Part shown: piece after piece, positions 8,872 to 16,453 of the stretch
How positions within the stretch are numbered: position 1 is the first letter of the stretch
How the letters are laid out: each line of letters opens with the position of its first letter
Assembly: GCF_004363655.1 (NCBI RefSeq)
Contig: NZ_SNZH01000017.1
Location: 1 to 64,000 of the forward strand
Source of the DNA: Tahibacter aquaticus
GTDB lineage: Bacteria > Pseudomonadota > Gammaproteobacteria > Xanthomonadales > Rhodanobacteraceae
Direction of reading: 5' to 3'
Length of the DNA stretch: 64,000 nucleotides
Program-made: the position numbers and the translations under genes
Notes under the pieces: model-generated
Told to the model about the DNA's origin: nothing
The model's input: the letters and a program-made list of their open reading frames with translations, nothing else
Database searches by the model: none

Positions 8872-10230
8872 TTACTTTGGCCGCCGCTTTTCCGGCCAGC
8901 CCTTGCGCGGCAGCAAGGTATCCATATCCCACTCGCTTTCGTCGAACGCGCGATAGCTGGCGTTTTCGCCCGGATAGCCGCCGACTTCGGTCTCGCTGTC
9001 GATGATCTTGCCGCGGCCTTCGACGGTATCGGCCACGATGCGCGCATCGATGGGGTCGCGATCCCAGGGCCGTGCACCGACGTCTTCCAATACTGCGTCC
9101 TGTACCGCGCTGGCGGCGATCGGCGTGACGCCATGGGGCAGGGGCGCGGCTTTTTTCTGCAGGTTCCAGCGCGCCGGTGTGGTGGTGTAGCGGCCCAGCT
9201 CCGGCAGCGGCCGGCCGAGACGGTCGACCGCGATATTGTCGTGCAGGTACAGGTCGAGATCGCCGGAGCCGCCGAGCATGAACAAGGCCACGTCCTGCGG
9301 CGTCGACGGCCCGGCCCGCAGCACGTTGCCGATCAGGCCGAGCTGGCCGGTCTGGCGCGCATGGCTGCCCCATTCCTCCTGGATCAGGTTGTAGTGCACG
9401 GCGCGCGGGCCGGGGTTGTAGATCAGGTTGTTCACCATCAGGCCGCGTGCGCCACCCTTGAACAAGGCGCTGCGTTCGTAGTTGTGTGCGTACAGGTTGC
9501 CGATGATCAAAATGTCGCTGACGTTGTCGTGGATCAGCGAACCCTTGGAGTGTTCGCCCTTGGCATGGCTGGCGTTGGCCAGGCCTTCGGCGATGAGGTT
9601 GTTGCTGAAGGTGATGCGGTGCGACACCGCCTTGCACCAGTCGTCCGGCCCGGCACCGATGAAGCGCGCGCCGGAAGCGGACAGGTTTTCGTCGGTAGCC
9701 CAGGTCAGGCTGCAGTGGTCGACGATGACGTCGTGCGCGCCGGTCAGGGTGGACAAGGCATCGACATCCCAATGTCCACCTTTTTGCACGCCGGCCTCGC
9801 CGGGGCGGATGCGGATATGCCGCAGCACTACGTCATGGGTGGAAATATCGATGCCGCCGCGGATCAGGGTGATGCCGGGCGAAGGCGCGGTCTGGCCGGC
9901 TACCGTCAGGAAGGGTTCGCGGATATTGATTTCGCTGCGGTTGAGATCGATGGTGCCGCCCACCTCGAACACGACGACGCGCGGACCCGGCGTGTTCAGC
10001 GCCTCGGCCAGCGAACCCGGGCCGCTGGCCTTGAGCGTGGTTACCTTGATCAGCTTGCCGCCGCGGCCGCCGGGGGTATGGGCAGCCCAGCCCTGGGCAC
10101 CGGGAAAGGCGAGCGGGGCTGCCTGTTCGGCAGCGGCTGTCGCGGCGCTGGCGAGGAACAGGCCCAGTGCGCTCAGGGCCAGGGTTTGCCGCAGGCGCGG
10201 CAGCAGGGCGGTTGGCGATAGCCGGGTCAC
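8872..10230 (-). CDS. Pectate lyase, PL1-type, secreted
   Basis: 452 residues from GTG 10228-10230, chosen because GGAGG (10239-10243) sits eight bases upstream and the resulting N-terminus is a signal peptide (LALSALGLFLASAATAAA). The mature protein opens with FPGAQGWAAHTPGGRGGKL and continues with GSLAEAL, VVFEVGGTIDL, ITLIRGG and VIVDHCSLTWATDEN, the parallel beta-helix pattern of family PL1 with its Ca-binding region. It cleaves polygalacturonate by beta-elimination, giving 4,5-unsaturated oligogalacturonides. It is transcribed away from the hydratase/TRAP operon, with an operator decamer 70 bases upstream in the shared control region. The PL1 subfamily was not determined. Confidence 0.88.
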   Translation of the reverse strand: MTRLSPTALLPRLRQTLALSALGLFLASAATAAAEQAAPLAFPGAQGWAAHTPGGRGGKLIKVTTLKASGPGSLAEALNTPGPRVVVFEVGGTIDLNRSEINIREPFLTVAGQTAPSPGITLIRGGIDISTHDVVLRHIRIRPGEAGVQKGGHWDVDALSTLTGAHDVIVDHCSLTWATDENLSASGARFIGAGPDDWCKAVSHRITFSNNLIAEGLANASHAKGEHSKGSLIHDNVSDILIIGNLYAHNYERSALFKGGARGLMVNNLIYNPGPRAVHYNLIQEEWGSHARQTGQLGLIGNVLRAGPSTPQDVALFMLGGSGDLDLYLHDNIAVDRLGRPLPELGRYTTTPARWNLQKKAAPLPHGVTPIAASAVQDAVLEDVGARPWDRDPIDARIVADTVEGRGKIIDSETEVGGYPGENASYRAFDESEWDMDTLLPRKGWPEKRRPK

Positions 10231-10292
10231 GAAATAAACCTCCGAATAGTGTGCCGATTGAACGCGAAGTGGGCCGGACAGGCGAGTCCGGA

Positions 10293-10321
10293 TTGTAAAT
10301 GACACCGGTTTCCTTTATACA
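10293..10321 (+). promoter_or_regulatory. Promoter of the hydratase/TRAP operon with operator in the spacer
   Basis: TTGTAA (10293-10298), a 17-base spacer, and TATACA (10316-10321) make a good sigma-70 promoter. The operator decamer lies wholly inside the spacer. On the minus strand TACAAT (plus 10292-10297) could be the -10 of pectate lyase, so one bound repressor would cover both directions. Confidence 0.6.
10300..10313 (+). promoter_or_regulatory. Pectin operator copy 3 (TGACACCGGT)
   Basis: Exact decamer, left half 7/7 and right half 5/7 to the ideal palindrome, in the pectate lyase/hydratase divergent gap. Confidence 0.65.
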
Positions 10322-10388
10322 GCCCACAGGCCCGGTGCAGCGCATCGGCGCAGGAAAAACGGGGTTTTCCCAGTCATTGAGGTCCGGC

Positions 10389-11210
10389 ATGTCCAATCCG
10401 CTGCGCGGCGGCGAAAATCCGGCGGAATCCATCGCCGCCACCCTGATCACGGCGCGGCTGTCGGCACAGGCGCTGGCCGCGTTCCCCGGGCCTTTGCCGG
10501 CCGACCTGGAAGCCGCCTATGTCTGCCAGGATGCGGCGATACGGCGCTGGCCCAGGCCGGTAGCAGGCTGGAAGGTGGGCTATATCGCCCCGGAGCGGCG
10601 CGACCACGGCGGCGATCCGCGCCTGGTCGGACCCATCTTCGCCGACCGCGTACAGCTGTTCCAAGGTGAAGAACTGGAATTTGCCGTCATTGCCGGCGGC
10701 TTTGCCGCGGTCGAGGCCGAATACGTGTTCCGCCTGGGCGTCGACGTGGTGCCGCAGTCGCGCGAATGGACGCCCGAACAGGCCGCGGCGACGGTGGCGG
10801 CACTGCATGTCGGAGTGGAACTGGCCGGCAGCCCGCTGGCGCAGATCAACGAGATCGGGCCCCTCGCGGTGGTGGCCGACTGCGGCAACAATGCCGGCCT
10901 GTTGCTGGGACCGGCGATAGCAAACTGGCACGAGGTGGCGATGGAAGGACTGGCCTGCAGTACCTGGATAGACGGCCGCCTGCAGGGCCGCGGCGGCGCG
11001 GCCAGCCTGGCCGGCGGACCGCTGGCGGCGCTGGCCTTCGCCTTGTCGCGCAATGGCCGTTGCGGGCGTTTTCTCGCCGCCGGCACGCTGATCACCACCG
11101 GTGCGGCCACGGGTATCCACGATATTCGCAGCGGCCAGCACAGTGTGGTCGATTTCGGCGCGCAGGGGCGTATCCGCTGCCGCGCCGTGGTTGCCGGAGC
11201 CGTGTCGTGA
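10389..11210 (+). CDS. 2-keto-4-pentenoate hydratase-like protein (MhpD/HpaH superfamily)
   Basis: 273 residues from ATG 10389, preceded by GAGG six bases upstream. An upstream in-frame ATG at 10299 overlaps the promoter and is rejected. The fold is that of the fumarylacetoacetase/2-oxo-pentenoate hydratase group: GWKVGY, GPIFADR, then VEAEYVFRLG with the paired acidic metal ligands. Known members hydrate 2-hydroxy-2,4-dienoates in aromatic catabolism. Here the gene leads a four-gene operon with a TRAP transporter inside a pectin locus and overlaps dctP by four bases, so its substrate is more likely an unsaturated keto acid from uronate breakdown. That is inference, and the actual reaction is unknown. 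Confidence 0.75.
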   Translation: MSNPLRGGENPAESIAATLITARLSAQALAAFPGPLPADLEAAYVCQDAAIRRWPRPVAGWKVGYIAPERRDHGGDPRLVGPIFADRVQLFQGEELEFAVIAGGFAAVEAEYVFRLGVDVVPQSREWTPEQAAATVAALHVGVELAGSPLAQINEIGPLAVVADCGNNAGLLLGPAIANWHEVAMEGLACSTWIDGRLQGRGGAASLAGGPLAALAFALSRNGRCGRFLAAGTLITTGAATGIHDIRSGQHSVVDFGAQGRIRCRAVVAGAVS

Positions 11211-12193
11211 TTTCCCGGCGTCAATTCATTGCCGGCGCCGGGCTGGTGCTGGCCGGCGGGGCACTGGCGCAGGCGCCGGTGCCGGCGCGCCTGGAGCTGG
11301 CCGCGACCGACGTCCATGTGCGCGGCTACCCGACCGTGGAAGCGTTGCGCTGGATCGGCGAACAACTGGAAAAAGAAACCGAGGGCCGCGTCGGCCTGCG
11401 CCTGTATCACTCGGGCCAGCTCGGCCGCGAATCCGACCTGATCGACCTGGCGCGCTTCGGCGCGATCGATATTGCGCGGGTCAACATGGCCGCGCTGAAC
11501 AACCCGTTTCCGGCCACGCGCATTCTCTGCCTGCCGAATGTGTTCGACGACACCGCCCATCTGCGCCGCGCACTGGACGGCGAGGTCGGCGCGGAAGTCC
11601 TCGCCGCGTTCGGCCAGCGCGATCTGGTCGGCCTGGCCTTCTACGATTCCGGTGCGCGCTGCTTTTACAACACCAAGCGTCCCATCGTGTCGCCGCAGGA
11701 TCTGCACGGCCTGAAGATCCGCGTGCCGCCGTCGGACATCTTCATGAGCCTGGTGCGTGCCCTGGGCGCCAACCCGACGCCGCTGCCCTATGGCGAAGTG
11801 TATTCGGCGCTGCAGACGCATCTGATCGACGGTGCCGAAAACAACTGGCAAAGCTTCCACACCACGCGCCAGTTCGAGGCGGCGCGCTACTGGTCGTACA
11901 GCCGCCACTCCTGGTCGCCCGAGGCGCTGCTGCTGTCGCGCCGGCGCCTGGAATTGCTGCGCCCGGACGATCGCGAGCGCCTGTTCGACATCGCGCGCCG
12001 CTCGGTGCCGTACATGCGTTCGCTGTGGGACAAATCTGAAGCCGACGCACGCGATTACGTGCTGGCGCATGGCGTCACGGCGAACGAAGTCGACCGCGAG
12101 GCTTTCGCCAGCGCCGCCGCACCGGTGCTGGCGCACTACAGAAAAGATGAACAGGTGGAAAAATTCTATACGGGCATACGCGCGCTCGCCTGA
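11207..12193 (+). CDS. TRAP transporter solute-binding protein (DctP type)
   Basis: 328 residues from GTG 11207, whose GTGA overlaps the hydratase stop. The N-terminus SRRQFIAGAGLVLAGGALA is a twin-arginine-like signal. The mature protein has the DctP pattern: a strand-helix opening, LYHSGQLGRESDL, the ligand-carboxylate arginine region (LKIRVPPSDIF) and the helix GEVYSALQTHLIDGAENN. It would capture an organic acid in the periplasm and hand it to the DctQM permease encoded next. A uronate or unsaturated digalacturonate ligand is inferred from context. Confidence 0.88.
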   Translation: MISRRQFIAGAGLVLAGGALAQAPVPARLELAATDVHVRGYPTVEALRWIGEQLEKETEGRVGLRLYHSGQLGRESDLIDLARFGAIDIARVNMAALNNPFPATRILCLPNVFDDTAHLRRALDGEVGAEVLAAFGQRDLVGLAFYDSGARCFYNTKRPIVSPQDLHGLKIRVPPSDIFMSLVRALGANPTPLPYGEVYSALQTHLIDGAENNWQSFHTTRQFEAARYWSYSRHSWSPEALLLSRRRLELLRPDDRERLFDIARRSVPYMRSLWDKSEADARDYVLAHGVTANEVDREAFASAAAPVLAHYRKDEQVEKFYTGIRALA

Positions 12194-12221
12194 GCCGCCG
12201 TCGCCACGAACCGGAGGAACG

Positions 12222-12716
12222 ATGCAGTCCACCCAATCCGAAACCGGCCTGGCGGCGCAGCTGTCGCGCCTGGCCCTGGGCATTGCCGGCGCCGCCCTGG
12301 TCGCGCTGACCGCGGTACAGGCCTGGCAGGTCGTCGCGCGCTATGTGCTGAACGATTCACCCGGCTGGACCGAACCGCTGGCCCTGCTGCTGCTGAACAC
12401 CGCCATGTGCCTCGGCGCGGCGGCGGCGGTACAGCAGCGCGCCCATTTCGGTTTTCCGCTGCTGGTGCACCTGGCGCCGCCGGCGTTGCGGCGCGGCCTG
12501 GAAATCTTTGCCAGCCTGGTCAGTGCCGGACTGGGCGGCGTGCTGGCGGTGGGCGGTGCGCAGCTGCTGCTGGACGGCTGGCCTGTGCGCATGGCCGGCA
12601 CGGTGCTGCCCCAGGGCATCCTGTTTGCACCGCTGAGCCTGGGCGGTGCGCTGATCTGCCTGTTTGCGCTGCTGCAATTGCGCGCGAGCCCGGCTGCCGC
12701 GGTGGAGCCGCGCTGA
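12222..12716 (+). CDS. TRAP transporter small permease (DctQ)
   Basis: 164 residues, four hydrophobic segments as usual for DctQ, with VVARYVLNDSPGWTEPLALLLL as the family signature after the first span. GGAGG at 12213-12217 lies four bases ahead of ATG 12222. The stop codon overlaps the start of the large permease (TGATG), so the two subunits are translationally coupled. Confidence 0.85.
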   Translation: MQSTQSETGLAAQLSRLALGIAGAALVALTAVQAWQVVARYVLNDSPGWTEPLALLLLNTAMCLGAAAAVQQRAHFGFPLLVHLAPPALRRGLEIFASLVSAGLGGVLAVGGAQLLLDGWPVRMAGTVLPQGILFAPLSLGGALICLFALLQLRASPAAAVEPR

Positions 12717-13996
12717 TGGCCGCGACCCTGCTGTTCGTGAGTTTCCTGGTGCTGCTGCTGGCCGGCGTGCCGGTGGCGTTCGCCTTGCTCGGCTCGTCGC
12801 TGATGACCTTGCTGTTTGTCGGCATGCCGGCGATCGTGCTGGTGCAGCAGACTGCTTCCGGCGCCAGCGCGGCCTCGCTGATCGCGATACCGCTGTTCAT
12901 CTTTGCCGGCGAAATCATGCTGCGCGGCGGTATTTCCGATCGGTTGATTGCCCTGGCCAGTTCCCTGGTCGGCCATCTGCGCGGCGGTCTTGGCCAGGTC
13001 AGCGTGCTGTCTTCGCTGTTTTTCGGCGGCGTTTCCGGCTCGGCCATCGCCGATGTATCGGCCATCGGCGGCGCGATGATCCCGCAGATGGTGCAGCGCG
13101 GCTTCGATCGCGATTTCGCCGTCAACGTGACCATGACCGCCGCCCTGGTCGCGCTGCTGGTGCCGCCTTCGCACAATCTCATTCTGTACTCGGCTGCTGC
13201 GGGCGGAGGGCTTTCCATTGCCGACCTGTTCGCCGCCGGCGTGATACCGGCCCTGCTGCTGACCCTGACGGTGATGATGACCGCCTGGATCATCGCGCGC
13301 CGGCGCGGCTACGCGGTCGAGGCGTTTCCGGGTTTTTCCGCGGTTTTTCGCCGTTTCATCGCGGCGCTGCCGGGCCTGCTGCTGGTGGCGCTGATCTTCG
13401 TCGGCATCCGTGCCGGTATCTTCACCGCGGTGGAAAGCGCGGCGATCGCGGTCTGCTATGCCTTGCTGGTGACCACCTTGCTGTACCGCCAGGTGTCCAT
13501 CGCCGATTTCGTGCTGACCTTGCGCCATGCGGCACGCACCACCGGCATGATCCTGTTCGTGATCGCCTCGGCCGCCTGCTTCGGCTGGCTGCTGGCCTAT
13601 CTGCAGGTGCCCGCGGCCGCCGTCGACCTGCTGCGCGGCCTGGATGCCAGCCCGCAGCTGCTGTTGCTGCTGATGATCGTGATCCTGCTGCTGTTGGGCA
13701 CCTTCATGGACCTGGCGCCGCTGATCATCATCTGCACGCCGATCTTCCTGCCGGTGGCCAAGTCCATCGGCGTAGACCCCATCCATTTCGGCGTGATTCT
13801 CATCCTCAAGGGCGGCATAGGCCTGATCACCCCGCCCATAGGCTCGGTGCTGTTCGTCGGCACCGCCATCGGCAAGATCACCATCGGCGAGGCGCTGCGC
13901 ACGATCTGGCCGTTCTACCTGGCTGCACTGGCGGTGTTGATGATCGTTGCCTTCGTGCCCGAGCTGTCGCTGTGGCTGCCGCGGGTGCTGAAGTGA
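12716..13996 (+). CDS. TRAP transporter large permease (DctM)
   Basis: 426 residues, about 12 membrane spans, standard size for DctM. Characteristic stretches are IPLFIFAGEIMLRGGI, SSLFFGGVSGSAIADVSAIG, VPPSHNLILYSAAAGGG and GLITPPIGSVLFVGTAIG. It is the ion-coupled channel of the TRAP system, using a sodium gradient in characterised members. It ends the hydratase-dctPQM unit. Confidence 0.9.
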   Translation: MAATLLFVSFLVLLLAGVPVAFALLGSSLMTLLFVGMPAIVLVQQTASGASAASLIAIPLFIFAGEIMLRGGISDRLIALASSLVGHLRGGLGQVSVLSSLFFGGVSGSAIADVSAIGGAMIPQMVQRGFDRDFAVNVTMTAALVALLVPPSHNLILYSAAAGGGLSIADLFAAGVIPALLLTLTVMMTAWIIARRRGYAVEAFPGFSAVFRRFIAALPGLLLVALIFVGIRAGIFTAVESAAIAVCYALLVTTLLYRQVSIADFVLTLRHAARTTGMILFVIASAACFGWLLAYLQVPAAAVDLLRGLDASPQLLLLLMIVILLLLGTFMDLAPLIIICTPIFLPVAKSIGVDPIHFGVILILKGGIGLITPPIGSVLFVGTAIGKITIGEALRTIWPFYLAALAVLMIVAFVPELSLWLPRVLK

Positions 13997-14061
13997 AGCA
14001 TTTGCGTACGCGCATGGACGGCTAGCGGCTAGAATTGCCGGCGCTACCTGGATGGAACCGC

Positions 14062-15117
14062 ATGACCCGACGCTCCCGCGACGTGAACCCGTCTGACTCG
14101 CCGCCGACCATGAACGGCGGCGGCACCATCAACGACATTGCGCGCCTGGCCGGCGTGTCCAAGAAAACCGTGTCGCGCGTGATCAACCGCTCGCCGCTGG
14201 TGCAGCAGGAGACGCGCGAGAAGATCGAGGCGCTGATCCGCGAAGTGGGCTACGTGCCCGACCCGATGGCGCGCGGACTGGCGTTCCGCAAGTCGTTCCT
14301 GATCGGCATGGTCTACGACAACCCGAACGCGCAATACATCGTCAACATGCAGGAAGGCGCGCTGGACAGCCTGCGCGGTTCCGGCTTCGAGCTGGTCGTC
14401 CACCCCTGCGACAGCAAGAGCGACGACTACATCGATGGCGTGCGCCATTTCGTGCTGCAGCAGCGCCTGCACGGCGTGATCCTGGTGCCGCGCGTGTCCG
14501 AAGACAGCGCGCTGGTGGAAATGCTGCAGCAGGTCGGTTGCCGCTATGCGCGCATTGCAGCGGTGTCGCTGGACGAGCCGGCACGCATGATCGCAACCAA
14601 CGACCGCCAGGGCGCGGTCGAAGTCGCCAATTATCTGGAGTCGCTGGGGCACCGGCATATCGGTCTGATCACCGGCCCGCAGCGCTATCTGTCCACGCGC
14701 GAGCGCGGCGCGGGTTTCCTGCAGGCGCTGGCCAAGCGTGGGCTGGAACTGCCGGCGACGCATGTCGTCGAAGGCGGCTATACCTTTGAATCCGGCGTCG
14801 CCTGCGCCGAGAAACTGCTGGCGCTGGAGCCGCGGCCGACGGCGATCTTCACCCTTAACGACGAGATGGCGGCCGGTGTATACAAAGCGGCCTTCCGCAT
14901 GGGCCTGTCGATTCCCGAGCAACTGTCCGTGGTCGGCTTCGACGACAGTCCGCTGGCGGCACGGCTATGGCCTTCGCTGAGTTCGGTGCGTCTGCCGATC
15001 CGCGACATGGGGTCGTTTGCGGCGGCCATGCTGATTGCGGCGGATGGGGAGGCGCGGAGTGTGCCGTTGATTGCGCCGCATCTGGTGGTGAGGGAGTCCT
15101 GTCAGTCGCCGGTTTGA
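14062..15117 (+). CDS. LacI-family transcriptional regulator, candidate reader of the pectin operator
   Basis: 351 residues from ATG 14062. A TTG at 14035 is possible but gives no added domain. The helix-turn-helix is TINDIARLAGVSKKTVSRVI, followed by the hinge helix (GYVPDPMARGLAFRKS) and a periplasmic-binding-protein-like sugar domain (LIGMVYDN..., AIFTLNDEMAAGVY, LSVVGFDDSPLA). It lies 65 bases behind dctM. LacI proteins bind CG-centred palindromes and usually release them on binding a pathway intermediate, and the decamer TGACACCGGT at three pectin promoters fits that class. No operator copy was found at its own start, so autoregulation is not evident. Confidence 0.92.
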   Translation: MTRRSRDVNPSDSPPTMNGGGTINDIARLAGVSKKTVSRVINRSPLVQQETREKIEALIREVGYVPDPMARGLAFRKSFLIGMVYDNPNAQYIVNMQEGALDSLRGSGFELVVHPCDSKSDDYIDGVRHFVLQQRLHGVILVPRVSEDSALVEMLQQVGCRYARIAAVSLDEPARMIATNDRQGAVEVANYLESLGHRHIGLITGPQRYLSTRERGAGFLQALAKRGLELPATHVVEGGYTFESGVACAEKLLALEPRPTAIFTLNDEMAAGVYKAAFRMGLSIPEQLSVVGFDDSPLAARLWPSLSSVRLPIRDMGSFAAAMLIAADGEARSVPLIAPHLVVRESCQSPV

Positions 15118-15188
15118 GTTTTTGACTATTTTGCGTTGAGTTGCGGTGCGTTATGGGTGGTTTGCGCGGTGGTGGAATTTGATTTGCT

Positions 15189-15220
15189 CCCTCTCCCCCG
15201 ACAGCTCTCGGGGGAGAGGG
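15189..15220. terminator. Long perfect hairpin, terminator-like or dispersed repeat
   Basis: CCCTCTCCCCCGA at 15189 pairs with TCGGGGGAGAGGG ending at 15220, with a short loop. It is followed by TTGGGGTGAGGGG. The combination resembles a palindromic repeat common in high-GC proteobacteria. It lacks a T-run, so it may protect the mRNA end rather than terminate. Confidence 0.5.
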
Positions 15221-15364
15221 TTGGGGTGAGGGGCGGTGCTGTGTTGTGCTTTGCCATCGGGTTTTTGGGGAAGGATTCCGCCGTTGGCAGATGTTGTTTG
15301 TGCGCCTGGCGGCGGATTCTCCCAGGACATCCCGGATGCTGTGGTTGCAGCCAACGGCGAATCC

Positions 15365-15400
15365 CAACATCGACGTATCGCAACATCGACGTATCGCAAC
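15365..15400. repeat. Tandem repeat, 16-base unit, 2.2 copies
   Basis: CAACATCGACGTATCG occurs at 15365-15380 and 15381-15396, and CAAC begins a third unit. The copies are identical. Confidence 0.8.
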
Positions 15401-15474
15401 ACCAGGGAATGCGCCCCGAAGGAATTTCCACTTCCGGCGCATCGCCACGTCACCGACATATATCCGCATCAGAC

Positions 15475-15506
15475 GGCGCAATTCGCTGCGCTCATCGCGC
15501 CCTGCG
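15475..15506 (+). repeat. REP-like dispersed repeat
   Basis: GGCGCAATTCGCTGCGCTCA then TCGCGCCCTGCG, just before the stop of the CDF transporter gene. It is a near-perfect match to the consensus core. Confidence 0.7.
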
Positions 15507-15528
15507 AGTTACGCGCGGGCCGAACGCT

Positions 15529-16431
15529 TCAAAGCCACTCGCGCTTGGCTGTAAACACGATGGTCAGCCACTCGGCACGGATGTCGCTGCCCAGGCGTGT
15601 CGCAATCTCTGCGCGCGCCGCATCGACGTCGGCCATCTGTCCCAGCACGGCATTGGCCGGCAGCAGGATGCTGATATCGATGAAACGCATGCGGCCGACT
15701 TTGGCGACGTAGCTGCGGAAGTCGAGGTAGCCTCGCGCCGCGACGATCTCGTTCATTACCGCATGTACTTTGGTATCCAGTGCATCGGGTGCGAGTTGCA
15801 GCACTTCGCGCAAGGCGCGCCACAAGCTGCTCAACGGCAAGGGCAGCAGGCTGAGCGTAAGCAGCAACAGGACAGTGGAATCGATAAAGCGCGTCCAGGG
15901 CTGCCACTGGCTGTCGGCGATCAGAGCGGCGACGGCAAAGCCGAGCAGCACGGCGAAGTTGATGCAGCCGCCGATCAGCCAGCCGCGCGCGTCCAGAACC
16001 AGCAAGGCCGATTGCTGCTGGCGTGCCTTGTGCCGCATGTACGCCGCCATGCCCAGGCTGAACACGCCGACCAGGGCGGCCCAGGCCGCGCCGATGCCGA
16101 AGGCGAGTTCATGGCCGCCGCCGAGCAGGTCTTGCAGCGCGGTGACGGCGGCATAGGCGCAGGTCATCGCCATCACGGCGGCGTTGAAGACAACGACCAG
16201 GGGTTCCAGGTGCCAGTAGCCGAACTGGAAGCGCCGGCTGCCTTCGCTGGCGATCAGGCGCGACACGGCGAGTGCCGCCGTGGTCAGCACGACGTCGATC
16301 AGCGAATAGAAGCCATCGAAGGCGATGGCCTGGGATTGCAGGATCAGGCCGACGGCCACGCAGGTGGCACCGACGACCAGGGTCGCAACGATGGACAGGC
16401 GCAGTTGAATCTGTTCTTGCGAGGTATCCAT
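15529..16431 (-). CDS. Cation diffusion facilitator (CDF) family transporter
   Basis: 300 residues: a hydrophobic domain of about six spans to residue 210, then a cytoplasmic ferredoxin-like domain of about 90 residues (YLDFRSYVAKVGRMRFIDISIL), the usual CDF plan. In the second span the metal-site motif reads DGFYSLIDV, keeping both aspartates (DxxxxxxD) but with Tyr/Ser in place of the histidine of zinc-selective members, so metal choice is uncertain. It probably exports a divalent metal using proton antiport. The gene starts 22 bases after the decarboxylase stop on the same strand, so the two may form one transcript. Confidence 0.85.
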   Translation of the reverse strand: MDTSQEQIQLRLSIVATLVVGATCVAVGLILQSQAIAFDGFYSLIDVVLTTAALAVSRLIASEGSRRFQFGYWHLEPLVVVFNAAVMAMTCAYAAVTALQDLLGGGHELAFGIGAAWAALVGVFSLGMAAYMRHKARQQQSALLVLDARGWLIGGCINFAVLLGFAVAALIADSQWQPWTRFIDSTVLLLLTLSLLPLPLSSLWRALREVLQLAPDALDTKVHAVMNEIVAARGYLDFRSYVAKVGRMRFIDISILLPANAVLGQMADVDAARAEIATRLGSDIRAEWLTIVFTAKREWL

Positions 16432-16453
16432 GGCGGCTCCGCAGCGGCTGTCG

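Larger units (their letters stand above)
15118..15528. other. Intergenic region with repeats
   Basis: 411 non-coding bases between convergent genes. It holds a strong hairpin just after the LacI gene, a 16-base tandem repeat and one REP-like copy. No gene is supported. Confidence 0.6.

Noticed and set aside
15365-15400. Tandem repeat as a possible CRISPR remnant
   Set aside because: Units abut directly with no spacers and there are no cas genes.
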